A stretch of 12,614 bases of DNA, taken from the NCBI RefSeq assembly GCF_937996225.1, contig NZ_CALKTC010000002.1, positions 1-12,614 on the forward strand. The letters run 5' to 3'. Source of the stretch: an uncultured Campylobacter sp. GTDB lineage: Bacteria > Campylobacterota > Campylobacteria > Campylobacterales > Campylobacteraceae. Position numbers and translations under genes: made by a program. Below, in pieces: positions 1 through 6,255 of the stretch. The notes under the pieces are model-generated. The model was not told the origin of the DNA. It did no database searches and was given only the letters and a program-made list of their open reading frames with translations. Position 1 is the stretch's first letter, and each line of letters begins with the position of its first letter.

Positions 1-88
1 TCATTCTTTGAATGCTTTACTCTATAATGAGCTTTGGCTGCGTAATCCATTAATCCATCATAAGCCTTCTGGCAATCAGAATAAATCA

Positions 89-153
89 CACTCTCATCTA
101 ATTCGCTCTTGTGCTTAGCTGCACTTTGTTTGCTACTAATAAGACGCACTCTC
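89..153 (-). repeat. Insertion flanked by 7-bp direct repeat GAGAGTG in transposase pseudogene
   Basis: On the minus strand the upstream codons for F-L-K-E-S end in GAGAGTG (153-147). The same 7 bases recur at 95-89 just before the codons for V-I-Y-S-D. The 51 nt between them include GCAGCTAAGCACAAG and shift the frame. A duplicated 7-mer on both sides is what a small mobile insertion would leave. Part of the intervening DNA (E-L-D-E-S) may be native transposase sequence, so the exact insert is uncertain. Confidence 0.5.
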
Positions 154-246
154 TTTTAGAAATTCTGATAGTATGGGTATTAGCTCACTAGCAGAACAGT
201 TTTTAACTATCTGAGTATAGACCTTACCGTCACGCTTTAGCATTCC

Positions 247-279
247 GTTCTACTTGCAGTAACGAGCGTAGCGAAATAG
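247..279 (-). repeat. 33-nt insertion in transposase pseudogene, related to the one at 363-424
   Basis: It lies between the codons for S-V-F and G-M-L-K-R. On the minus strand it starts CTATTTCGCTACGCTCG and ends AAGTAGAAC, with short complementary ends (CTA and TAG). Its length is a multiple of three but it contains an in-frame stop. Its boundaries are set by where transposase homology resumes and may be off by a few bases. Confidence 0.55.
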
Positions 280-318
280 AAATACGGATGTTTTATTTGC
301 TACTCCTCTACCTCTTTT

Positions 319-341
319 CTCAAAGAGAGTGCGAGCACAAG
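319..341 (-). repeat. 23-nt insertion in transposase pseudogene
   Basis: This insert splits the basic K-R-V-R-G/K-R-G-R-G motif. On the minus strand it begins CTTGTGCTCGCAC, containing the palindrome GTGC-TC-GCAC, and ends CTTTGAG. Its start resembles the plus-strand sequence at 109 onward (CTTGTGCTTAGCTGCAC), which lies inside another insert. The same motif family therefore seems to occur in both orientations. Confidence 0.5.
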
Positions 342-362
342 GCCTCTTACCCTCTTAGATCC

Positions 363-424
363 GTTCTGCTCTACTTCACTATGCTTATAGCTTTTCAAGA
401 CGCAGCTACGAGCGAAGTGAAGTA
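363..424 (-). repeat. 62-nt insertion in transposase pseudogene with terminal inverted repeats
   Basis: This segment separates the D-E-S-Y-F codons from G-S-K-R-V-R-G. On the minus strand it begins TACTTCACT and carries AGTGAAGTA near its other end, a perfect 9-bp inverted repeat that could fold as a hairpin. It ends AGCAGAAC just before GGA. The insertion at 279-247 ends AAGTAGAAC before GGA and shares a similar core (CGCTCGTAGCTGCG here, CGCTCGTTACTGCA there). The two inserts therefore look related. Confidence 0.6.
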
Positions 425-445
425 AAAGTAGCTTTCGTCTATTTC

Positions 446-479
446 AAAGCGAAGCTTCTAGGCGAGCTTGCGAGCTGGA
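446..479 (-). repeat. 34-nt insertion in transposase pseudogene
   Basis: It separates the codons for S-G-E-I from E-I-D-E-S-Y-F. On the minus strand it reads TCCAGCTCGCAAGCTCG and onward, ending GCTTCGCTTT; AAGCT and AGCTT can pair. GAAAT stands on both sides, which could be either a target duplication or the native Glu-Ile repeat. Length 34 shifts the frame. Confidence 0.5.
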
Positions 480-755
480 AATTTCACCGCTAAATTTACT
501 TATCTTTTCACACTCGCTAGCCATTAAAATTCTGATATTTTTAGTTATTTTGTTGATTATTTTTTCTGAGATATCAGTAAATTCTGCTATTTTTACAGCT
601 TCTATATCAGATGAAAATACCGTAAAATTTCTCTAAATTTCTTCTCTGAAATTCGGGAACGAATTATATACTTGTTTTTCATCGGCAGGATCATAGTTAA
701 AAACTCCTTTGAAAGTTTTTAACTTATCTTGAGCCATAAATTTTATAGATTTTTA

Positions 756-764
756 GGGGGGGGG
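756..764. repeat. Poly-G tract (9 G)
   Basis: Nine consecutive G residues on the plus strand lie 18 bp from the transposase ATG and at the 5' side of the plus-strand membrane-protein remnant. Campylobacter uses G/C tracts of about this length for slipped-strand phase variation. The tract may instead mark the outer end of the insertion element. The sequence alone does not decide between these. Confidence 0.6.
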
Positions 765-765
765 A

Positions 766-1153
766 TAGAATGCACTAAATTTTTGGTTGAAAGGAAAAAT
801 ACGGCTGAGGATAAGATTAGCGGGAACAAAGCCTTGACCCAAAATAGTACGGATGACAATAAGAAAGAAAGTGAAACGAAAAATATAAATGGAGATAAAG
901 AAAATGAAGCTTTTGTCCAGGTTTCTTTATCGATTTTGAGCGGTATAGTAGGCGGCGCGCATGGGCTAATATATTAGATAAAGATTTATGGATTAATGTA
1001 TTAACTATAGCTGTAGCGGGCTTTATTGTCTATGCAACAATAACTTGGTACGATAAGAAATTAGATAAAAAGATAGGATTTCCTATTCTGATTGTTCTTT
1101 TGCTCATAATAATGGCTCTACTTGCGTGTTTGACGTATTGCATTCACAAATAA
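766..1153 (+). pseudogene. Small membrane protein gene, 5'-truncated and frameshifted
   Basis: The first frame (open from TTG at 729; TTG at 783 is another possible start) encodes a hydrophilic, Asn/Lys/Glu-rich segment, then SLSILSGIVGG, and stops at TAG 975-977. A different frame continues directly with W-A-N-I-L-D-K-D-L-W and two hydrophobic stretches (VLTIAVAGFIVYATITWY and FPILIVLLLIIMALLACL), ending with TAA at 1151-1153. The switch falls in the GC dinucleotide run at 955-960. Two extra bases there would explain it. The joined product would be a roughly 130-residue protein with two membrane segments near the C-terminus. No ATG, GTG or TTG suits the second half alone. The family is not recognised. 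The 5' end seems to have been cut by the neighbouring insertion element. It could be a phase-varied gene rather than a dead one. Confidence 0.55.
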
Positions 1154-1170
1154 TTTCAAAGGAGAAAAGA

Positions 1171-1818
1171 ATGAAAAAAGTAATTTTGATTTTGGCGGTT
1201 CTAGCGAATTTGGCGTTTGCAATAGGAGAAGATTTTTCAGAGTATAAAAAAAGGTGTGAGAACGAGGGCATTAGTACTTGCCTTAATTATGGCACAAAAT
1301 ATCTTTTTGGTACAGATACGATCTCTAGTGATTATATTCCTAGGGATTATATAAAAGCAAAATTCTTTCTCGGAAAAGCTTGCAAAAAGGATGATGTTAA
1401 AAAGAACGATGAGTATAATGCTAAAGAGGCTTGTTTCTATCTAGGATATATGTATCTTGAAGGGCTAGGCGTCGAGAAAGACGATAAAAAAGCTTTTGAG
1501 CTATTTAACACGGCTTATGATGGCAAGCTTGATGAGTTATATTATAGATTAGGAAAGATGTATTTTAAGGGTGATAGTATGCGCGATATATATAAAAAAA
1601 CGATACGCGAGGATAAAGAAAAAGGTAGCGAGTATTATAAAAAGTCTTGCGACGGCGGATACCCATATGCGTGCAATGATATAGCCAAAATTCTTTATCA
1701 GTATGAATATAATGACGAAGCTGCCCAATATTATAAGAAAACTTGCGAGCTTGTAAAAAATACTGACGATGCAAAATATTTTCAAGAAGCTTGCGATATG
1801 TATGAATTACTAAAATAA
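1171..1818 (+). CDS. Secreted Sel1-repeat, cysteine-rich (Hcp-like) protein
   Basis: This encodes 215 residues. The start is ATG 1171, with AGGAG about 6 nt upstream. An upstream in-frame TTG at 1126 would bury the signal peptide. Residues 1-17 (MKKVILILAVLANLAFA) form a signal peptide, so the mature protein is probably periplasmic or secreted. The mature part holds Sel1-like/TPR-type helical repeats: A-C-F-Y-L-G-Y-M-Y-L-E-G-L-G-V is a textbook unit and Y-Y-R-L-G-K-M-Y another. Paired cysteines occur with Cx7C spacing (CENEGISTC, CDGGYPYAC), as in Helicobacter cysteine-rich Hcp proteins, where each pair forms a disulfide within a repeat. Hcp proteins are secreted and some bind penicillin; no such activity can be read here. 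It begins 17 bp after the broken membrane gene and ends just before a stem-loop. It is AT-rich like its left neighbours. Confidence 0.85.
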   Translation: MKKVILILAVLANLAFAIGEDFSEYKKRCENEGISTCLNYGTKYLFGTDTISSDYIPRDYIKAKFFLGKACKKDDVKKNDEYNAKEACFYLGYMYLEGLGVEKDDKKAFELFNTAYDGKLDELYYRLGKMYFKGDSMRDIYKKTIREDKEKGSEYYKKSCDGGYPYACNDIAKILYQYEYNDEAAQYYKKTCELVKNTDDAKYFQEACDMYELLK

Positions 1819-1824
1819 TCCAAA

Positions 1825-1857
1825 TTTTACCCGAGCTGAATTTGCGCTCGGGTAAAA
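1825..1857 (+). terminator. Stem-loop after the Sel1 protein gene, likely terminator
   Basis: Perfect 12-bp arms (TTTTACCCGAGC at 1825-1836 and GCTCGGGTAAAA at 1846-1857) enclose a 9-nt loop, 6 nt after the stop codon. Because the arms end in A/T runs, a U-rich side is available on either strand. It may act in both directions, also ending transcripts that run past murG, 213 bp away. There is no further T run beyond the stem, so strength is uncertain. Confidence 0.6.
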
Positions 1858-2069
1858 CCTCTCAAATTTTCCCAAATCAAATTTAAATTTTCGCCGCTCT
1901 CGTTTTCGCCGATCCTTACGCTGCTTTTTGTTATTAAAACGTCGCATCCTGTCCTCTTTCGCCGTATTTGCCGCGTAGCAGAGCGCGCGAAAGAGCAAAT
2001 TTTAATTTTATTCGCCCTGCTCTGCGATGAAATTACGCGCAAAGTATGGGCATAAAAAACGGAGGCGCC

Positions 2070-3083
2070 TTAAATTTTACTCATCACATCGTCGATTATC
2101 GCTTGCGCGCCGTTTCGATCCGCGAGCTCAAGCAGCCCTTTGCTCGCTCGCGCCACGTCGAAGCTCTCAATCAAGCTCAATATCCGCTCGCCGCTTGCGT
2201 CCTGCTGACGCACGATTTCGCACAGCCCGCGCTCTTTAAGAAATTTCGCGTTATAAAACTGATGATCCGCTGCTGCGAACGGAAACGGCACGAATATCGC
2301 CGGCAGGCCATTTGCGCAGAGCTCCCACAGCGTGCTGGCGCCGCTGCGTCCGACGCAAAGATCGGCGCTTGCGATGAGCTCGTGCATGTTTTTGCAAAAG
2401 CCCACGAGCTGCACGTCAAGGCCCTGCTGCGCGTAAATTTGCGAGATACGCTCAAACTCGCGCTCGCCGCACTGATGGATCACGCCGTAGCCGAGACCCA
2501 AGAGCTTGGGCGCAAGCTCCATGGCAAGCGAGTTGATAAAGCTCGCCCCCTGCGAGCCGCCCAAAAAGATGACCCTCTTAAGCGCCGTGCGCGGCCGCGC
2601 CGTCTCGAAAAAAATATCCGCGATCGGATAAGCAAACGCGGGCTTTTCATAGGAGCTGTAAAACGCGCGCGCAAAGGGCCTTAGCAAGCGGTTAAGCCGC
2701 CCGCAAACGGCGTTTTGCTCGTGGATAAAAAACGGCACGCGAGAAAGGATCGCCGCGATGGATGCGGGCGCCGAGCTGTATCCGCCCACACTGATGAGCG
2801 CGCGGACACCGTTTTGCTTTAAAATTTTACGCGCCGCAAGCGAGAGGCGCAGGATATTTAGCAGCGAGGCTAGCTTGGCAAAGCCCTTTTTATCGACGAC
2901 GCCCGAGCTTTGCAGAAAATAGGCGCGCGCAAAAAGCTCGCTTTTTTCAAACCATGCGCGATCCTGCCCGCGGTTTGAGCCGATGAAGATTGCTTCAATG
3001 CCCTGCTTCGCAAGGCGGGCGGCTAAATTTTTAGCGATTATCAGATGCCCGCCGGTGCCGCCGCCGCTGATTGCTATGACCAT
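2070..3083 (-). CDS. murG: MurG, lipid II-forming N-acetylglucosaminyltransferase
   Basis: This encodes 337 residues, a normal length for epsilonproteobacterial MurG. It transfers GlcNAc from UDP-GlcNAc to lipid I at the cytoplasmic face of the inner membrane, giving lipid II. The N-terminal glycine loop GGGTGGH lies at residues 7-13. F-I-G-S-N-R-G, S-V-G-G-Y and the F-I-H-E-Q-N-A motif follow in the acceptor half. The C-terminal UDP-GlcNAc domain has F-L-G-G-S-Q-G-A, C-V-G-R-S-G-A-S-T-L-W-E-L and A-D-H-Q-F-Y-N-A. The ATG at 3083 is preceded by AAAGGAAAAGT, a good ribosome site. It lies 137 bp downstream of ftsW and may be cotranscribed with it, as murG and ftsW are neighbours in other Campylobacter. 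It is GC-rich compared with 1-1820. Intact. Confidence 0.97.
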   Translation of the reverse strand: MVIAISGGGTGGHLIIAKNLAARLAKQGIEAIFIGSNRGQDRAWFEKSELFARAYFLQSSGVVDKKGFAKLASLLNILRLSLAARKILKQNGVRALISVGGYSSAPASIAAILSRVPFFIHEQNAVCGRLNRLLRPFARAFYSSYEKPAFAYPIADIFFETARPRTALKRVIFLGGSQGASFINSLAMELAPKLLGLGYGVIHQCGEREFERISQIYAQQGLDVQLVGFCKNMHELIASADLCVGRSGASTLWELCANGLPAIFVPFPFAAADHQFYNAKFLKERGLCEIVRQQDASGERILSLIESFDVARASKGLLELADRNGAQAIIDDVMSKI

Positions 3084-3220
3084 ACTTTTCCTTTAAATTT
3101 ATAAAATTTCGCGCTTAAATTTGGGCCTCGGCGCACTTCGGCGTAGAATTTCAAACGCAAAATTCGGCTCTAAATTTACGCCCAAATTTAAACAGCGCTC
3201 GCCCAAAGCCCGCAAAAGCT

Positions 3221-4381
3221 TTAAAATTTCGCCCTTTTCGACGCCATCAAAACGAGCCCCACCGCAAACGATGCCGCGAGCAGATGGCTGCCGCCGTAGC
3301 TCAGAAACGGCACGGCGATGCCCTTGACCGGCGAGATCGACGTGATGCCATAGGAGTTGATAATGAACGAAAAGAAAAACATAAAACCGATACCCAGGCA
3401 AAAGAGGAAATTTACGTTATTTGGCGACTTACTCGCGGTCTGAAAGATGCGAAAGAGCATCGCATAAAATAGCGCCACGATGAGCAAAATCCCGATAAAT
3501 CCCCACTCCTCGGCGATGCCTGCGAGCACGAAGTCGGTATGCACCTCGCTCAGATATCCGAGCTTAAAGCTTCCAAGCCCAAGTCCCTGCCCGAAAAACT
3601 CGCCGTTGTTTATCGCATTGAGCGAGTGCCCGACCTGATACGGCGCGCTAGCATCCTCTATACGCAGCCCTGCGGCAGTCTCCGGCGACATAAACGACAG
3701 CACGAAATCCTGCACGCCGCCCCACCACGAGCGCACGCGATCGACCCTGTGCGCGCTCGTGACGATAAAAACATAAGCAAGCCCTGCGATACCTAAAAAA
3801 CTAGCACCAATGAGCTTAAAGCTAGTGCCCGCGAAAAGCGACATAAAAATCATCGTAAGCCCCAGCACCGCGACCTGTCCCAGATCGTTTTGCACGATGG
3901 CGACCAGAATTACCACAAAGCCGAAAAGCGCTACGTAAGGAAGCAGCGTCGCGATCTCGCGCCCGATGCTTTTTTTGGAGTGATCGAGCTTGCGCGAGAA
4001 GCTCCACGCCAAAAAGTAGATGAAGCCCACCTTGAAAAATTCCACCGGCGCGAGGTTAAAAAACGGCAGCCTGATCCAGCGCGCCGCACCGTTGACGTCG
4101 GCAACCAGGGATTTGGGCAAAAAGCCCATCGCGAGCATCAAAATCCCCATTATCGCGAAAAGCGACATACACACCGGCGTTAGGCATTTATCGGGATCGG
4201 CGCGCGAGACGATCCACATCACCGCGATGCAGGCAATCCCTACCGCGCACTGACGATAAAAAAAATGCAGTGGCGTAGCGCCCAGCAGAAGCACCGTATA
4301 GGAGCTCAGCGACAGCGAAAATATCATGCCGATCGTAATGAGCGCGCAGGTGAAGTAATATAGCCATTTATCGGTTCTCAA
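3221..4381 (-). CDS. ftsW: FtsW, SEDS-family septal peptidoglycan polymerase
   Basis: This encodes 386 residues with about ten hydrophobic segments. SEDS proteins polymerise lipid II glycan strands together with a class B PBP; FtsW does this at the division septum. Recognisable family parts are A-P-V-E-F-F-K-V, Q-N-D-L-G-Q (the D-L-G region near the catalytic Asp), the large extracytoplasmic loop with G-H-S-L-N-A-I-N-N-G-E-F-F-G-Q-G-L-G and H-T-D-F-V-L-A-G-I-A-E-E-W-G, and the C-terminal P-F-L-S-Y-G-G-S. The start is TTG 4381. An in-frame TGA lies immediately upstream and GGAGAG sits 4 nt before, so no earlier start is possible. RodA is the alternative paralogue; the location next to murG and the extracytoplasmic loop favour FtsW. 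Confidence 0.93.
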   Translation of the reverse strand: MRTDKWLYYFTCALITIGMIFSLSLSSYTVLLLGATPLHFFYRQCAVGIACIAVMWIVSRADPDKCLTPVCMSLFAIMGILMLAMGFLPKSLVADVNGAARWIRLPFFNLAPVEFFKVGFIYFLAWSFSRKLDHSKKSIGREIATLLPYVALFGFVVILVAIVQNDLGQVAVLGLTMIFMSLFAGTSFKLIGASFLGIAGLAYVFIVTSAHRVDRVRSWWGGVQDFVLSFMSPETAAGLRIEDASAPYQVGHSLNAINNGEFFGQGLGLGSFKLGYLSEVHTDFVLAGIAEEWGFIGILLIVALFYAMLFRIFQTASKSPNNVNFLFCLGIGFMFFFSFIINSYGITSISPVKGIAVPFLSYGGSHLLAASFAVGLVLMASKRAKF

Positions 4382-4500
4382 TCATCTCTCCATTTTAAAA
4401 TTTATTCGCATTTACGCGCGCCGTGCACGCTTCGTCTGCCGCGCGAGGTTCAAACCTTACTCGAAAGTGCAATCCTACATCGCCTTTTAAAAAGCGTACG

Positions 4501-4542
4501 GCACGATCGCGCATTGTCTTTTAGCACACAGCGCGATCGTGC
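4501..4542. repeat. Perfect 12-bp inverted repeat, 18-nt loop
   Basis: GCACGATCGCGC (4501-4512) and GCGCGATCGTGC (4531-4542) are exact reverse complements around an 18-nt loop. There is no T run on either side, so it is not a standard intrinsic terminator. A second small hairpin (GCATC-TTT-GATGC, 4541-4553) follows directly. It lies about 120 bp upstream of the ftsW start. Confidence 0.7.
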
Positions 4543-4601
4543 ATCTTTGATGCATAGCGCGAATTTTATTCTCGCACATAGGCGGCTTTGTGGCGTACGC
4601 T

Positions 4602-4634
4602 GCGGGATGGCGCGCCGAAAAAAACACATCCCGC
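4602..4634. repeat. 8-bp inverted repeat GCGGGATG/CATCCCGC
   Basis: Exact 8-bp arms at 4602-4609 and 4627-4634 enclose 17 nt containing an A7 run. It could form a hairpin on either strand. It is a short site of unknown role in the gene-free gap. Confidence 0.5.
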
Positions 4635-5329
4635 GCCACTTTTTAAGCGTGCATTTTACTCTCACGTATCGCGCATGAATAGCGCACGGTAGTTGCAAAA
4701 TTTTACGCCGCAACATCATTACAAACACGCTAACATGCTGATCGATTTTTAGCGCTCGGGCGATGTAAAACGCGCCGCATCTTACAATACAGCCACACTG
4801 CAAAATGCAACTTAGCTACAAAGCGCGTTTATACCGCAGGCAGTGCGAAATTTCGTTTTAAATTTATTCGCCGCTACGGCGCAAATTTTATTAAATTTAT
4901 GCGCACAGCGATAAATTTTATTCTAAAATTTTTACATCGCAGAGCATGTAAGCACATTCGCATCACAAAACATACCGCCAATGCATCTGCACTACGAAAC
5001 ATGCCCGACAAAACACCGCGCGCCAAACAGCTCGTCGCACCGCTCGCAATACAATGTTTTTAGCATGCGACGCGAACAAATTCAACTGTTGCACAACCGC
5101 GATTTCGCGCACAGGCTTTCGTTTCGGCGCACGGCACCTCGCGGCAGCTTAGCTGTATGTTTTAAGACGCCGCGGACAGCGCACGGCAAACTAAACTTTG
5201 CGACAATTTTCGCTCATGCAGCCGTAAGTATTCCTCGGCCTACGACGCGATCCGCCGATAGCATGAAAGCTGAGCTGCGATGGTGTTCGGCGCATCCGTT
5301 TCAATCTCGGCAGCTTGCGGCGCCGATAG

Positions 5330-5375
5330 AGCCGTAGCGGAACATATCATGCCGTTTCGCCGCACCCCTACGGCT
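5330..5375. repeat. 8-bp inverted repeat AGCCGTAG/CTACGGCT
   Basis: Exact arms at 5330-5337 and 5368-5375 enclose a 30-nt loop within the gene-free gap. No associated gene or T tract is visible. Confidence 0.4.
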
Positions 5376-5540
5376 ACAAGCGCCTTCGCCGTTTCTTCAC
5401 GCGTCATTCGGACGCACGCCGTTTATGGCGAGCGCACATAAGTGGCGCGCATGATTATGAAATTTTATCACGCCGAGGCGGCCGTTTGCACGCTAGCTAA
5501 TTTTAGATGCATGACGAGTAAATTATACTGCACGAGCCGT

Positions 5541-5663
5541 CTGCATATGGGCGCGGCGCGATTTAAAATTTGGGTCCGCGGCGGCAAATTTTAAAATTCA
5601 AAAGTCCAAAAACGTCAAAATTTTAAAATCAAAATTTGCGCCGCCTGGCATCCCCGTATGCAG
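5541..5663. repeat. Long nested imperfect inverted repeat
   Basis: The outer arms CTGCATATGGG (5541-5551) and CCCGTATGCAG (5653-5663) pair at 10 of 11 positions, the exception being a possible G-U. The inner arms GGCGGCAAATTTT (5580-5592) and AAAATTTGCGCCGCC (5631-5645) pair with a 2-nt bulge. Together they would fold into a branched hairpin of about 120 nt. The inner loop also holds two TTTTAAAA words 32 bp apart (5589 and 5621). Confidence 0.6.
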
Positions 5664-5669
5664 CAGTTT

Positions 5670-5729
5670 CGGATAAAATTTCAAATTTACGTCGCGGATC
5701 GCCGCGGTGCCTTGAACGAAATTTATCCG
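5670..5729. repeat. 12-bp inverted repeat with one bulge
   Basis: CGGATAAAATTTC (5670-5682) and GAAATTTATCCG (5718-5729) are complementary apart from one bulged A, around a 35-nt loop. It starts 7 bp after the long hairpin at 5541-5663, so the two form a tandem pair of structures. Confidence 0.55.
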
Positions 5730-6080
5730 TCGCAGAGCGTCTATCGTTTACGTATCGGCAGCGCGGCAAGCTCTCAATTCTGCGTCGCAGATGAAATTTA
5801 AATATCGCCTAGCGTTTAAAATTTAAATCTCAAAGCTCTTTCGCTCAAATTTTAGAATTTTAAATCCTGTGCCTTTTTAGCTCCGCTTGCGCCTTATAAA
5901 ATTCAGACAACTCGCACGTCGCAAACGCAAGATACAAAACGTGCTGTTTATACCCGCCGAGCACTACTTTTAAAACGCCCACCGCACCGCAAAGAACTTT
6001 GATCACATCCTCGCATCCGTATAAACCGTCCGCCTTTCCGCAGCCACAGAAGCACAAGCGCGAGCTGCAAAACGCACAAA

Positions 6081-6255
6081 TTTTAAAATTTAAAATCCGC
6101 CATGTAGATTAAAAAATTTTAAAATTCCACCGCTTCAAATCCGATCAATTTTAAAATTTTACCGACGCAGATCGATTAAATTTTAAAAATTCTAGCACCC
6201 GCAAATCCAATAAATTTCAAAATTTCGCTGCTTAAATTTTATCGAAATTTTAAAG
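6081..6255. repeat. Degenerate ~33-bp tandem array built on TTTTAAAA
   Basis: TTTTAAAA or one-mismatch forms begin at 6081, 6117, 6149, 6181, 6215 and 6248, giving periods of 36, 32, 32, 34 and 33 bp. The intervening parts are also alike: CGCTTCAAATCCGATCAA, CGACGCAGATCGATTAAA and CCCGCAAATCCAATAAA. These are therefore diverged copies of one unit and not only AT runs. It begins just after the ftsK stop codon in the direction of ftsK transcription. The same TTTTAAAA word at the same 32-bp spacing occurs at 5589 and 5621. Confidence 0.65.

Larger units (their letters stand above)
1..737 (-). pseudogene. IS1595-family (ISXO2-like) transposase pseudogene, 3' end outside window
   Basis: On the minus strand an ATG at 737 opens a frame beginning MAQDKLKTFKGVF and reading 34 codons to an in-frame TAG at 635-633. 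The frame then continues as clear transposase sequence (RNFTVFSSDIEAVKIAEF, ISKFSGEI, E-I-D-E-S-Y-F, K-R-V-R-G, K-R-G-R-G, GKVYTQIVKNCSASELIPIL, VIYSDCQKAYDGL, HYRVKHSKN). These are the DDE-domain segments of IS1595-type transposases; D-E-S-Y and Y-S-D probably carry the first two catalytic Asp residues. The segments are separated by extra DNA at about 479-446 (34 nt), 424-363 (62 nt), 341-319 (23 nt), 279-247 (33 nt) and about 146-96. Most of these shift the frame and several add stops. Removing them restores a colinear transposase apart from the TAG. The gene runs off the left edge. It is inactive as ordinary coding sequence. The family call is from remembered motifs, with no alignment run. 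Confidence 0.85.

Noticed and set aside
1126..1170. Longer start for the Sel1 protein at TTG 1126
   Set aside because: It would put 15 residues before a clear signal peptide. ATG 1171 has an AGGAG site.
1978..2025. IR GCAGAGC/GCTCTGC as murG terminator
   Set aside because: Only 7-bp arms with a 34-nt loop and no adjacent T run; too weak to call.
2046..2684. 212-residue plus-strand open frame
   Set aside because: It lies wholly antisense to murG, whose motifs are unmistakable. Long antisense frames are expected in GC-rich coding DNA.
3099..3401. 100-residue minus-strand frame over the ftsW 3' end
   Set aside because: Mostly overlaps ftsW in another frame and has no independent start signal. 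The 137-bp ftsW-murG spacer alone shows nothing coding.
4450..4803. 117-residue minus-strand open frame in the gap
   Set aside because: TTG start without a ribosome site, Cys/Arg-rich composition, and it spans two inverted repeats. No family features.
4981..5337. 118-residue plus-strand open frame in the gap
   Set aside because: Composition (His, Arg, Ser, Pro rich) resembles noncoding translation. No ribosome site or recognisable motif.
6081..6255. CRISPR array
   Set aside because: The period is 32-36 bp in total, whereas a CRISPR repeat plus spacer needs about 60 or more. The in-between parts are related to each other, not unique, and no cas genes are present.
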